DNA of 49,135 nt, taken from contig NZ_JAHGVE010000029.1 in the NCBI RefSeq assembly GCF_018835585.1, positions 1-49,135 of the forward strand, written 5' to 3'. The notes under the pieces are model-generated. The model was not told where the DNA came from. It saw only the letters and a program-made list of their open reading frames with translations, and did no database searches. A program made the translations under genes and the position numbers. This document shows, piece by piece, positions 37,038 to 45,264 of this stretch. Each line of letters starts with the position of its first letter. Position 1 is the first letter of the stretch. This DNA is from Pelorhabdus rhamnosifermentans (lineage in GTDB: Bacteria; Bacillota; Negativicutes; UMGS1260).

Positions 37038-37067
37038 GTGTGCCAAAGGAAAAATCAGGAGGTACTA

Positions 37068-38315
37068 ATGAGTAAACGCGTCATTGAAGTTCAGGAAAAG
37101 CTCCCACTTCTACAAACGATTCCGCTGAGTTTACAACATTTGTTTGCTATGTTTGGTTCAACCGTGCTAGTTCCTATTCTGTTCAAAGTCAACCCTGCTA
37201 CTATCTTATTATTTAATGGTATTGGAACCTTATTATATTTGTTCATTTGTCGGGGAAAAATTCCCGCTTATTTAGGTTCAAGTTTTGCTTTTATTTCACC
37301 TGTCTTTGCCGTTCTTGCGGCATATGGTTATAATGCTGCACTTGGTGGTTTTATTGCAACGGGCGTCATTTTTACGCTTGTGGCTCTGAGTTTAAAAGTC
37401 ATTGGTACAAAATGGATTGATATTGTCTTCCCTCCCGCAGCCATGGGAGCTATTGTTGCTGTCATTGGCCTGGAACTCGCCCCTGTTGCGGCAGAGATGG
37501 CAGGGCTTACGGCCAAAACATTCGAGCCCAAGGCAGTAATCGTATCCGTATTCACCCTACTTCTTACCGTTTATGGTTCAGTATTATTCCGTGGCTTCTT
37601 AGCTATCATCCCCATCCTCATTGGTGTTGTCGGTGGTTACACCCTAGCTGCATGTCTCGGACTAGTCGACTTGACACCAGTCGGACAAGCTAGCTGGTTT
37701 GCCTTACCCACGTTCTACACACCTGATTTTAATCTGAATGCCATCATCATTATTATTCCTGCTGCACTTGTCGTTATTGCAGAACATATCGGTCACCTCG
37801 TTGTAACTAGCAATATTGTGGGCCATGATTTGACAAAAGATCCCGGACTGCATCGTTCACTACTTGGAAATGGCCTATCGACCATCCTATCAGGTTTCTT
37901 AGGATCTACCCCCAATACAACCTATGGAGAAAACATTGGTGTCATGGCTATTACAAAAGTATACAGTGTCTATGTGATTGGCGGCGCTGCCATACTGGCC
38001 ATTCTCCTTTCATTTATTAACAAACTGGCTGTTTTAATTCAAAGCATTCCGAGCCCTGTTATGGGTGGTGTTTCCCTGCTGCTGTTTGGTGTTATTGCCG
38101 CATCAGGCATTCGAATGCTCGTGGAAACAAAAGTCGATTACAGTAAAGCTCGTAATTTAATTTTAAGCTCCATCATACTCATTGTCGGAGTAAGCGGTGC
38201 TTCTATTACGCTCGGCACAGTTACATTAAAAGGTATGGCATTGGCAACAATTGTAGCCATCTTGCTCGGCCTGAGTTTTAAAATACTCGATAGCCTAGGC
38301 TTAACAAACGAGTAA
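37068..38315 (+). CDS. uraA: Uracil permease (NCS2 family)
   Basis: A 415-residue membrane transporter with 12-14 hydrophobic segments. NCS2 features are seen: QHLFAMFGSTVLVPILF in the first helix, HIGHLVVTSNIVG with the substrate-site Glu just before it (IAEHIGH), and GSTPNTTYGENIGVMAITKV. It imports uracil with protons. ATG at 37068-37070 lies 5 nt after AGGAGG, whereas the open extension to 37038 overlaps the attenuator. The PyrR attenuator independently supports a pyrimidine role. A hairpin terminator follows. Confidence 0.94.
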   Translation: MSKRVIEVQEKLPLLQTIPLSLQHLFAMFGSTVLVPILFKVNPATILLFNGIGTLLYLFICRGKIPAYLGSSFAFISPVFAVLAAYGYNAALGGFIATGVIFTLVALSLKVIGTKWIDIVFPPAAMGAIVAVIGLELAPVAAEMAGLTAKTFEPKAVIVSVFTLLLTVYGSVLFRGFLAIIPILIGVVGGYTLAACLGLVDLTPVGQASWFALPTFYTPDFNLNAIIIIIPAALVVIAEHIGHLVVTSNIVGHDLTKDPGLHRSLLGNGLSTILSGFLGSTPNTTYGENIGVMAITKVYSVYVIGGAAILAILLSFINKLAVLIQSIPSPVMGGVSLLLFGVIAASGIRMLVETKVDYSKARNLILSSIILIVGVSGASITLGTVTLKGMALATIVAILLGLSFKILDSLGLTNE

Positions 38316-38345
38316 TCTTATTCGTAGCCATTAAAATAAATAACG

Positions 38346-38379
38346 AAAAAAGGCTTTGCCGACTGGCAGAGCCTTTTTT
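38346..38379. terminator. Bidirectional terminator between uraA and yajQ
   Basis: AAAAAAGGCTTTGCC / GGCAGAGCCTTTTTT with loop GACT; one internal mismatch. It serves both convergent genes. Confidence 0.9.
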
Positions 38380-38409
38380 CATTACTAAAAAAGCATTGAT
38401 CCATTTTTT

Positions 38410-38904
38410 CTAGGAACGGAAATTAATAAACTGAAGGTCCAGCCCAAAATCTTGTTGTTTCAACAGAGAAATAACATTTTGCAAATCATCTTTATTTTTA
38501 CCTGAAACACGAATTTGATCTTCCATAATTTGCGTCTGAACTTTTAATTTACTATTTTTGATAGCAGCAATAACATCTTTCGCCTTTTCCTTGCTTATGC
38601 CCTTTTTGATCGTAACGGCTTGACGAACACAGCCATGTGCCGCACCTTCAATCTTTCCGTAATCAAAAGTCTTAATGGACACACCCCGTTTAATTGCTTT
38701 GGCCTGTAATATATCAAGAACATTCTTTAGCTTCAACTCATCATCCGCTAAAATTTTAATCGTATCTTTTTCAAGCGTGACTGTCGAGCGACTACCACGG
38801 AAATCAAAACGTTGGCTGATTTCTTTTACTGTCTGTTGAATAAAGTTATCCACTTCCTGCATATCCACGTCTGAAACAACATCAAGAGAACAATCTTTTG
38901 CCAT
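38410..38904 (-). CDS. YajQ family cyclic-di-GMP/nucleotide-binding protein (UPF0234)
   Basis: A 164-residue YajQ protein with two ferredoxin-like lobes: [21 protein letters not shown] at the start, RFDFRGS, and a C-terminal [22 protein letters not shown]. Xanthomonas relatives bind c-di-GMP, whereas Bacillota homologues are uncharacterised. I choose ATG at 38902-38904 (MAKDC, as in most homologues) with 9-nt spacing from GGGGGG. An ATG at 38910 overlaps the stop of the upstream gene as TAATG and is an alternative. It is coupled with the upstream membrane gene. Confidence 0.93.
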   Translation of the reverse strand: MAKDCSLDVVSDVDMQEVDNFIQQTVKEISQRFDFRGSRSTVTLEKDTIKILADDELKLKNVLDILQAKAIKRGVSIKTFDYGKIEGAAHGCVRQAVTIKKGISKEKAKDVIAAIKNSKLKVQTQIMEDQIRVSGKNKDDLQNVISLLKQQDFGLDLQFINFRS

Positions 38905-38909
38905 ACTCA

Positions 38910-39182
38910 TTAACCCCCCGATTTCCCGTTACTATTATTCGTCGTAATGCGAATGGTATTTCGTGCAATCACTACAAAAAATGCCAATACACCCCCGACA
39001 GTAAAGAAAAAGGCAACAGGTTTAATCAATAATAAATCTGAACTAGCAAGCAAACTAAATAAAAGCGCCACCATATAGGCCAAGAAAGACGATCCACTCT
39101 GTTTCCCCTTCCTGCGCGGGGCTATCATAAGCCACACAACAAACCCCATAAATATGATATTGCCATTACTAACAAACTCCAT
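38910..39182 (-). CDS. Small membrane protein, about three helices
   Basis: A 90-residue protein with hydrophobic segments at about residues 8-20, 32-47 and 50-75, a basic loop (APRRKGKQ) between the first two and a hydrophilic tail. I do not recognise a family. ATG at 39180-39182 follows GGGAGG by 5 nt. The stop overlaps the alternative yajQ start. An open extension upstream of this ATG is out of frame with the next gene and lacks support. Confidence 0.7.
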   Translation of the reverse strand: MEFVSNGNIIFMGFVVWLMIAPRRKGKQSGSSFLAYMVALLFSLLASSDLLLIKPVAFFFTVGGVLAFFVVIARNTIRITTNNSNGKSGG

Positions 39183-39264
39183 GACAACCTCCCTGTCTAC
39201 CCACTTACATGATATAAACTTTGTCTTTATTCGAATAAATGCCGCAAAAATCCTGCTTTTCCAG

Positions 39265-39672
39265 TCAAAAGCTATCCCCATCGCCACCAAAATCATTAAA
39301 ATCATTCCACGAATCAGAGCTTGAATCCGAATCAAAAGGAACATCCTCTTGTGAGTCATTCCACGATGAAGAATTAGTAGCCAATTGTTGACTAGCATCA
39401 TCGAACTGTTCCGATGTCATAATCCCCTGATCCGCTAAAGTTTGTCGAAGATCATCAGCATCCATATTTTGCCATGAATCATATTGATGATGACTGATCA
39501 AAGACTCACTTAACAAATAGCCAAGCAATGCTCCCGTCATCATACCACCCATACCACTGCCAAAGCCACCCATGCTAGGATAGTGCATTCCTGACGGGCC
39601 ATAGGAAGTTGCTGAGCCACGGCGCAGTAAATATATAATAACACCCACTAAGATAATAATAATTAATAACAT
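39265..39672 (-). CDS. Membrane-anchored Gly/Met-rich protein with acidic Ser/Asp tail
   Basis: A 135-residue protein: N-terminal membrane helix (residues 1-16), a Gly-Met-rich stretch with a second short hydrophobic run (GSGMGGMMTGALLGYLLSES), and a long acidic tail rich in Ser, Asp and Asn ending in FGGDGDSF. Similar anchors with GGxGD tails occur in surface or membrane-quality-control proteins, but I cannot name the family. AGGGGGAA lies about 10 nt before the ATG at 39670-39672. Confidence 0.65.
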   Translation of the reverse strand: MLLIIIILVGVIIYLLRRGSATSYGPSGMHYPSMGGFGSGMGGMMTGALLGYLLSESLISHHQYDSWQNMDADDLRQTLADQGIMTSEQFDDASQQLATNSSSWNDSQEDVPFDSDSSSDSWNDFNDFGGDGDSF

Positions 39673-39731
39673 ACTCTGAATTCCCCCTTATTAAATAATT
39701 AATTTACAAAATTCAGCTGCTTAATGCTAGG

Positions 39732-39760
39732 AACGTTATGTAGCAATTTTTCATAGTATA
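39732..39760 (+). promoter_or_regulatory. Sigma-K-like (mother-cell) promoter
   Basis: AAC (39732-39734), 17-bp spacer, CATAGTATA (39752-39760). This fits the sigma-K pattern AC-N16/17-CATANNNTA, and the -10 also resembles sigma-E. It drives the 39824 gene and the split gene. The motif is short, so the support is moderate. Confidence 0.5.
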
Positions 39761-39823
39761 AATCAAGTAGTCAGATAGATTTTATCATTTTTTGCTGAAT
39801 AAATAAAGGAGGCTCATAAAGTT

Positions 39824-40189
39824 ATGGATGGAAAATATCCACACTGGTATCACGATATGGGACAGATGGGACCAGATGAATGCTGTGAATATGAAGATAG
39901 AGACATGATGTGTGACTATCCCATGATGTCTATGCCTAAAATGTCCAAAGTCATGAATTGCCAGGAATCTTTTAAAGATCGTCTCAATTGTTTGCTTGGT
40001 GATAGTATTATGTTTGCTGTTTGCGGACCTATTGGCATTTGTAAAGGCCGTAATACCTACTGCGGAACTCTATGTTTTATTGGCTGTGATTTTATCATCG
40101 TCAATGTAAGCTATCGACATCGGGCCGTTTCTATGCATATTCCTATTTGCATGCTTACTTTCATTGCCCCTTATAAATGCTGTCACTAA
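39824..40189 (+). CDS. Met/Cys-rich protein with possible Sm-like beta-barrel, candidate spore coat protein
   Basis: A 121-residue protein. The N-terminal third (MDGKYPHWYHDMGQMGPDE, then MMCDYPMMSMPKMSK) is rich in Met, Tyr and acidic residues, like exported or coat proteins. Residues about 50-118 read as a small beta-barrel: LLGDSIMFAV, NTYCGTLCFIGCDFIIVNV, YRHRAVSMHIPICMLTFI. Ten or more cysteines are present. No exact family is recognised. The sigma-K-like promoter and the split gene 35 nt downstream point to a mother-cell role. A GGAGG site lies about 11 nt before the ATG, slightly far. Confidence 0.65.
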   Translation: MDGKYPHWYHDMGQMGPDECCEYEDRDMMCDYPMMSMPKMSKVMNCQESFKDRLNCLLGDSIMFAVCGPIGICKGRNTYCGTLCFIGCDFIIVNVSYRHRAVSMHIPICMLTFIAPYKCCH

Positions 40190-40224
40190 AGAAACCTTGC
40201 AACAAGAAAAGGAGTGTACTCCTC

Positions 40225-40428
40225 ATGAAATTTCGCGATAAAAAACCCGTTACGTTGGACCTAGACCATATGAAAGTATTACACATGGAAGCGATCGATC
40301 AACTAGAGCTCATGCAATCTGCCTTAAAAGCTGCAGAAGACAGCACAGGCACCATGCGTGATGTCTTGGATCAAATGGCCCTCAATCATTGGCATGCTTA
40401 TATGGATATCATTCATATGATAGCTCTA
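40225..40428 (+). pseudogene. 5' part of a split gene interrupted by the 6.3-kb element
   Basis: Sixty-eight codons from ATG at 40225 (GGAG 10 nt upstream) to the CTA at 40426-40428; a TAA supplied by the first bases of the element ends it. Helices LDHMKVLHMEAIDQLELMQS and NHWHAYMDIIHMIAL resemble a ferritin-like bundle rich in His and Glu. The reading frame continues in the same phase at 46736. Joined at the repeat, the product would be 155 residues. It lies 35 nt after the Met/Cys-rich gene, in the same probable sigma-K unit. The fold is inference; the exact frame match is seen directly. Confidence 0.88.
40407..40428 (+). repeat. Left attachment site core (22-bp direct repeat)
   Basis: Identical over 22 bp to 46714-46735. 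It contains the dyad TATCAT-TCAT-ATGATA and ends in GCTCTA. Flanking bases differ on both sides, so the repeat ends are sharp. Confidence 0.92.
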
Positions 40429-40436
40429 TAACAAAT

Positions 40437-40484
40437 AAAAAAACCGAAGAGATGATCGCTTTCAGTCATCCCTTCGGTTTTTCA
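40437..40484. terminator. Terminator of the hyd operon
   Basis: AAAAACCGAAG-GATGA / TCATC-CTTCGGTTTTT with a 10-nt loop (40439-40482). It works in both directions and also insulates the broken gene from hydA. Confidence 0.9.
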
Positions 40485-40501
40485 TAGCGACAAACAATGC
40501 C

Positions 40502-42190
40502 TTACCCCTTATCAGCATAATCGACATGAAGCAGTTCATGGGTCTTTCCTTGAAGCAGTCCATTATAAAGAGAGAGTACCGCCGGATTTTCTTCCGAACG
40601 TTTCATACTGCTCATCCTGTCGGCCTCATAAAGCCCTGCACTCCGACACTTTTTTCCTTCGCCATTTGTAAAAGGCTGCCCTGCGCCACAGATACAACCA
40701 CCTGAACAGGCCATAACCTCAATAAAGTCATATTGTTTTACGCCGCTTTGTAACATTTTAACCAGATTATCGGCATTTTTAAGCCCGCTTACCATGGCAA
40801 TGTGAATCTCACGACCGTCTAGCGTCAGCACACTTTCTTTTACGCCATTTAGCCCTCGTACGCCTGTAAAAGCAATAGCCCGCATAGCATAAATTGATTT
40901 ATCATCTGAAACATGCCTAAGCACAGCCTCCGTTACACCACCTGTTACGCCAAAAATCACCCCCGCACCCGTTGTAGCCCCAAATGGCATATCCAAAGCT
41001 TCCGGTTCAATCTCGGGAAAAATAATACCTGCTTCATGAATCATTTTTATCAATTCCTGTGTAGTAATCACATAATCCACAGCAGGAACACCCTCATCGA
41101 TAAATTCATCACGTACTGCTTCAAATTTTTTGGCTGTACACGGCATAACGGCTACAACAGCGACCTTTTTGCGCTGCTGACTATAATATTCTTTGAGTAC
41201 GGCTGCGAACATCTGCATAGGCGAACGACACGTCGAGATGTTCGGAACAAGTTCAGGATAATTCAGTTCGGCATACCTCACCCACGCCGGACAACAAGAT
41301 GTAAACAAGGGAAGCCTTTCCCCCTTTTGTACCCTTGTCAGAAATTCATTCGCTTCTTCCAAAACCGTAAGATCAGCACCCGTCGTTGTATCAAATACCT
41401 TGTCAACGCCCATACGCTTTAAAGCGGCAACTATTTTTCCCATGACACTTACGCCTTCGGAAAGACCAAATTCTTTGCCAATGCCTACACGAACAGCTGG
41501 AGCGATCTGTACAACAACTTCTGTATCTTCGTCGCTAATCGCTTGCCATAACTTGGCTGTATCATTTTTAACCGTAATAGCCCCGGTAGGACAAACAGCG
41601 GCGCACTGACCGCAACCCACACATTTTGTACTTGCAATGGGTTCATCAAAGGCAGGGCTTACACACATTTTTGAACCGCGAAAAGCAAAATCAATGGCAC
41701 CGACATTTTGCACTTCATCACACATTCTCACGCAGTCACCGCATAAGATACATTTACTTTTGTTTCTAACGATACAAGGCGATGAAGTATCCGGTTCAGG
41801 ATCAATTGACGTATCATTAAATCTTACCTGTCGTATTCCAAAATGTTGGGCAAGTTCCTGCAGCTTACAGTTTCGATTTTTTTCACATGTTGTACAATCA
41901 CGGCAATGATTGGATAACAGAAGCTCAAGTATCGTTTTTCGATATCTTCTCAGACGCGGCGTGTTCGTTCGTATCTCCATGCCACCTTTGGGTGGTGTGG
42001 AACAAGCGGAATAAATGGATCCTGCTTTATCCTCTACAACACACATGCGACAGGCACCATAAACAGATAGCTCCGAATAATAGCAAAAGGTAGGAAGCTC
42101 AATACCGGCTTTTCTGATGACACTTAGAATATTTTTTTCACCGGAAATTTCTACTGGCATATTATCGATAATCATAAACTCCGTATTCAT
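40502..42190 (-). CDS. hydA: Electron-bifurcating [FeFe] hydrogenase catalytic subunit
   Basis: A 562-residue catalytic subunit of the HydABC complex, which couples NADH and reduced ferredoxin to H2. Order: [2Fe-2S] C36, C47, C50, C63; His-ligated cluster H95, C99, C102, C108; two [4Fe-4S] motifs (CILCGDCVRMC and CVGCGQCAAVC); H-cluster loops L1 TSCCPAW (about 297), L2 MPCTAKKFE, and L3 EVMACSGGCICGAGQP (about 497). All catalytic residues are present. Start ATG at 42188-42190 with AAAGGAGG upstream; that site overlaps the read-through part of hydB. It lies inside the intervening element, third in the operon. Confidence 0.96.
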   Translation of the reverse strand: MNTEFMIIDNMPVEISGEKNILSVIRKAGIELPTFCYYSELSVYGACRMCVVEDKAGSIYSACSTPPKGGMEIRTNTPRLRRYRKTILELLLSNHCRDCTTCEKNRNCKLQELAQHFGIRQVRFNDTSIDPEPDTSSPCIVRNKSKCILCGDCVRMCDEVQNVGAIDFAFRGSKMCVSPAFDEPIASTKCVGCGQCAAVCPTGAITVKNDTAKLWQAISDEDTEVVVQIAPAVRVGIGKEFGLSEGVSVMGKIVAALKRMGVDKVFDTTTGADLTVLEEANEFLTRVQKGERLPLFTSCCPAWVRYAELNYPELVPNISTCRSPMQMFAAVLKEYYSQQRKKVAVVAVMPCTAKKFEAVRDEFIDEGVPAVDYVITTQELIKMIHEAGIIFPEIEPEALDMPFGATTGAGVIFGVTGGVTEAVLRHVSDDKSIYAMRAIAFTGVRGLNGVKESVLTLDGREIHIAMVSGLKNADNLVKMLQSGVKQYDFIEVMACSGGCICGAGQPFTNGEGKKCRSAGLYEADRMSSMKRSEENPAVLSLYNGLLQGKTHELLHVDYADKG

Positions 42191-42194
42191 GGGT

Positions 42195-44069
42195 TTAGTC
42201 CTCCTTTATGGCTTTAAATGGGCATAACGTAATACACGTGCCACACTTGATTCATTTTTCAATATCAATTACAAAGGGTTCTTTAATCTTACCCGTAATC
42301 GCGCCAACGGGACAGGAATTAGCGCACTTTGAACACCCATGGCAAAGTTCTTTGTCGATGGTAATCCGTTTTAACTTCTGACAGACATTGGCTGGGCAAC
42401 GCTTTTCTAGAATATGGGCTTCATATTCTTGCCTGAAATTTTTGATTGTGCCAACAACAGGAGATGTAGCCGTTTTACCCAAACCACACAAGGCTGTCGC
42501 TTTAATCGTATCAGCAAGATCCAACATCATATCTAAATCTTCAATTTCCCCTTGTCCAGCAACAATGCGCTCCAAAATTTCTAGCATCCGCTTTGTTCCT
42601 TCTCGACAGGGTACACATTTGCCACATGATTCATTCTTCGTGAAATTCATAAAAAACCGGGCAACCTCGACCATACACGTATTCTCATCCATCACAACAA
42701 GTCCGCCCGATCCAATCATGGCGCCAGCTTTTTTCAGAGAGTCAAAATCAAGCGGTAAATCAAGCTGATCTTTCGTTAGACAACCGCCAGACGGACCGCC
42801 GATTTGCACGGCTTTGAAGTCAGCACCGCCACTAATCCCGCCGCCAATATCAAAAATGACTTGTCGTAAAGTCATGCCCATGGGAACTTCAATAAGACCG
42901 GTATTGCCAATATTGCCTGTCAACGCAAAAGTCTTAGTTCCGGGACTCTTTTCGGGACCAATCGATTTATACCACTTCGCTCCATTTTGGATAATCAGTG
43001 GAACATTGGCGAAAGTTTCCACATTATTAAGGACCGTTGGCTTACCAAACAAACCATGTTCAACCGTTCGCGGCGGTTTTACACGGGGCATTCCTCGCTT
43101 TCCTTCAATAGATGCCGTCAAGGCACTACCTTCACCACATACAAAAGCTCCAGCACCCTTGCAAATTTTAATATCAAAATCATGACCTGAGCCAAGAATA
43201 TTTTTGCCAAGTAATCCACATTCCCGAGCCTGACTAATAGCCATACCGAGACGGCTGACTGACAGCGGATACTCGGCGCGTACATAAATGTACCCTTCGG
43301 ACGCTCCACAGGCAATACTCGCAATCATCATGCCCTCAAGCATACGATGAGGATCACCTTCCATAATACTGCCATCCATGAAAGCACCTGGATCGCCTTC
43401 ATCACCATTGCAAACAATATATTTAATGGGTTCTTTTTGTTGCCGAACTTGTGTCCATTTGCGCCCTGCTAGAAAGCCACCACCCCCGCGTCCTCGCAAA
43501 TTAGATGCTACAATCTCTGCAACAACCTCATCTGGACTCATATCAAACAGGGCTTTTTCAAATGCTGCATAACCCCCTAATGCCAAATATTCACCAATGG
43601 AAGTTGCATCCATCCGCCCACAATGTTCAAGTACCAGTCGTGTCTGATGCTTATAAAAAGGAATTTCTTCTTGCGTTGGGTAGACTTGACCTTCTTTTTG
43701 ATAACCTAGACGCTCAATAAACTGGTTAGCTGCAACAGATTTTTCAATAATCTCAGCACAATCTTTAGGAGTTACTTTTATGTACATCCAGCCTTCCGGT
43801 TCAATTCGAACCATCGGGCCCATTTCGCAAAAACCATGACAACCGCTCTTTTTAATACCAACTGAATCGTCATGGGGCTCTCGTTCCAATTTCACTTCAC
43901 AAGAAATTTCTTTTTCCTTCATCAATCGGATAAATTCATCATAGATGTGAAGTGACCCGACAGCTACACAACCTGTTCCAGCACAGACAAAAATTTTCTT
44001 TTTTTGTGCATCAAGGGATTTTTTATAAGTCATCACTAAATTTTTAAGATCATCCCTAGTTAAAGCCAT
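42195..44069 (-). CDS. hydB: NADH-binding NuoF-like subunit of bifurcating hydrogenase, with in-frame TGA
   Basis: The flavin/NADH subunit. N-terminal thioredoxin-like [2Fe-2S] domain (C29, C34, GCHGFCEMGP), NADH site GRGGGGFLAGRKW, FMN region GAGAFVCGEGSAL, SLBB part, NuoF cluster ESCGKCVPCREG, and a C-terminal ferredoxin part beginning CHGCSKCANSCPVGAI. A plain reading stops at 42252 after DIEK (605 residues). The frame continues IKCGTCITLCPFKAIKED to TAA at 42195-42197, so TGA (42252-42254) stands where family members have the first Cys of the last [4Fe-4S] motif. Full length would be 624 residues with selenocysteine at 606. ATG at 44067-44069, one base after hydC. Confidence 0.85.
42221..42242 (-). 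promoter_or_regulatory. SECIS-like hairpin just after the hydB TGA
   Basis: On the transcript GGC-ACGU-GUAUU-ACGU-UAU-GCC forms a 3+4-bp stem with a 5-nt loop starting with G. The loop begins 16 nt after the UGA, within the range reported for bacterial SECIS elements. The stem is short, so this is only suggestive. Confidence 0.35.
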
Positions 44070-44070
44070 G

Positions 44071-44547
44071 TCAAAATTCCCCCCTTAACTTCACAAGGAG
44101 TTCACTGGCCTTCTCAGGTGTCATTGTTGGATAAACTTCATCATTAACCGTAATTACGGGGCCAAATCCACAGGCTCCAAAACAAGAAACGGTTTCCACT
44201 GTAAACATCAAGTCATCTGTCGTCACTTTTGTTGCTGAAAGTCCTAGCTCACTTCTCATCCTTTCCAATATGGGAAGCGACTTTCTTACATGACAGGCCG
44301 TTCCATCACAGGATCTTATCACATATTTTCCTTTGGGCTGTAGTGAAAAATTCTCATAAAAAGTGGCTACACTATATATTTTTGCAACAGTCATACCCAA
44401 TTTTTCCGAAAGATAAGTAAATGCTTCTTTAGGGAGATACCGATATTTCGCCTGCGTGTCCTGCAATATGGGAATAATTTGCGTTGAATCGTATCGATAT
44501 TTTTCTAGAATTTCGTCCAGTTCCTGAAAATTAAGCTTATCATCCAT
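44071..44547 (-). CDS. hydC: NuoE-like [2Fe-2S] subunit of bifurcating hydrogenase
   Basis: A 158-residue thioredoxin-like ferredoxin. The four cluster ligands are C80 and C85 (SCDGTACHV) and C122 and C126 (SCFGACGFGP), with the helical N-terminal part and YSVATFYENF typical of NuoE/HydC. It transfers electrons between HydB flavin and HydA. GGGAGG lies 7 nt before the ATG at 44545-44547. It is the first gene of the operon and only one base separates it from hydB, indicating tight coupling. Confidence 0.95.
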   Translation of the reverse strand: MDDKLNFQELDEILEKYRYDSTQIIPILQDTQAKYRYLPKEAFTYLSEKLGMTVAKIYSVATFYENFSLQPKGKYVIRSCDGTACHVRKSLPILERMRSELGLSATKVTTDDLMFTVETVSCFGACGFGPVITVNDEVYPTMTPEKASELLVKLRGEF

Positions 44548-44833
44548 GACCTAACCTCCCAAGTTAAAATATTCACATACTAAGCTTACACTGCTATGCA
44601 AATAATTTCAACTGAATTTTTAAAATATTTCGTTTCCCGATCTAAAATAAAGTGCAATAATCATTACAAGCTTTTTCTTTATTAATTCATCCAAACCAAC
44701 CGCCTCTCTTTCTATCAATAAATTGTGCATCTTTTTCACATATAGTACACTATATAATTATTGAAGCAAAAATTATTTCAAATTAAGAATATTCTTTTTT
44801 TATAGACGTAATTATGAAAAGAAAATCAACGGT
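44548..44833 (-). other. Promoter region of the hyd operon inside the element
   Basis: A 286-bp AT-rich gap without a credible gene. It holds one predicted promoter with an overlapping palindrome (44740-44769) and a long leader of about 190 nt before hydC. Confidence 0.6.
44740..44769 (-). promoter_or_regulatory. hyd operon promoter with overlapping dyad
   Basis: Minus strand TTGCTT (44764-44769), 16-bp spacer, TACTAT (44742-44747). The inverted repeat ATATAGT-AC-ACTATAT (44740-44755) covers the -10, as expected for a repressor site. Confidence 0.45.
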
Positions 44834-45155
44834 TCAAGATAATGAGACTACATTACTGCCTTTTAATATTGAAGCAATTTTACTACAAAACAAATTCAAT
44901 TCACATGCATCAAAAAAATAACCATTGGTGAAAACAACACCTAAGTATTGTTTGTAGCTGTTAGTTATGTGCGTAAATGTGAGACTTGGATAGTTTTTTT
45001 GACTCGGGTTGTAAATTAACTTTTCTGTCATTTTCAACAAATTCTACATCAAATTCTTTTTCTATGGCCTGAATCACTCGCTCGACAAACCATGGTGGTA
45101 CAGTCAATGAAACATTGCCTTTCTCATCCATATAACCATCAAATCGAATGGTCAT
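44834..45155 (-). pseudogene. Small divergent gene, candidate recombination directionality factor, with probable frameshift
   Basis: A very strong AGGAGGT site precedes ATG at 45153-45155. The first frame gives 64 residues (MTIRFDGYMDEKGNVSLTVP, then PPWFVERVIQAIEKEF...). At a run of seven A (44994-45000 on the plus strand as T) a one-base change would join it to the overlapping frame ending at 44834 (NYPSLTFTHITNSYKQYLG...), giving about 106 residues. Its position back-to-back with the recombinase is where excision accessory genes often lie. No family is recognised. It could be a sequencing error, a slippage site, or two real ends. Confidence 0.55.
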
Positions 45156-45264
45156 TCTGACACCTCCTCCATAAAATCTATGACGGATTCTTTTGTATAT
45201 TGCAGCCCTATTGCTACTATTTACGAGTTATGATGGATATGTATTTGTAGAGAGGTGAATCATC

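Noticed and set aside
44724-44743. Rex-like site TTGTG...CACAT upstream of hydC
   Set aside because: The half-sites are separated by 9 nt instead of 8, and the inner bases do not fit. It is kept only as part of the regulatory-region note.
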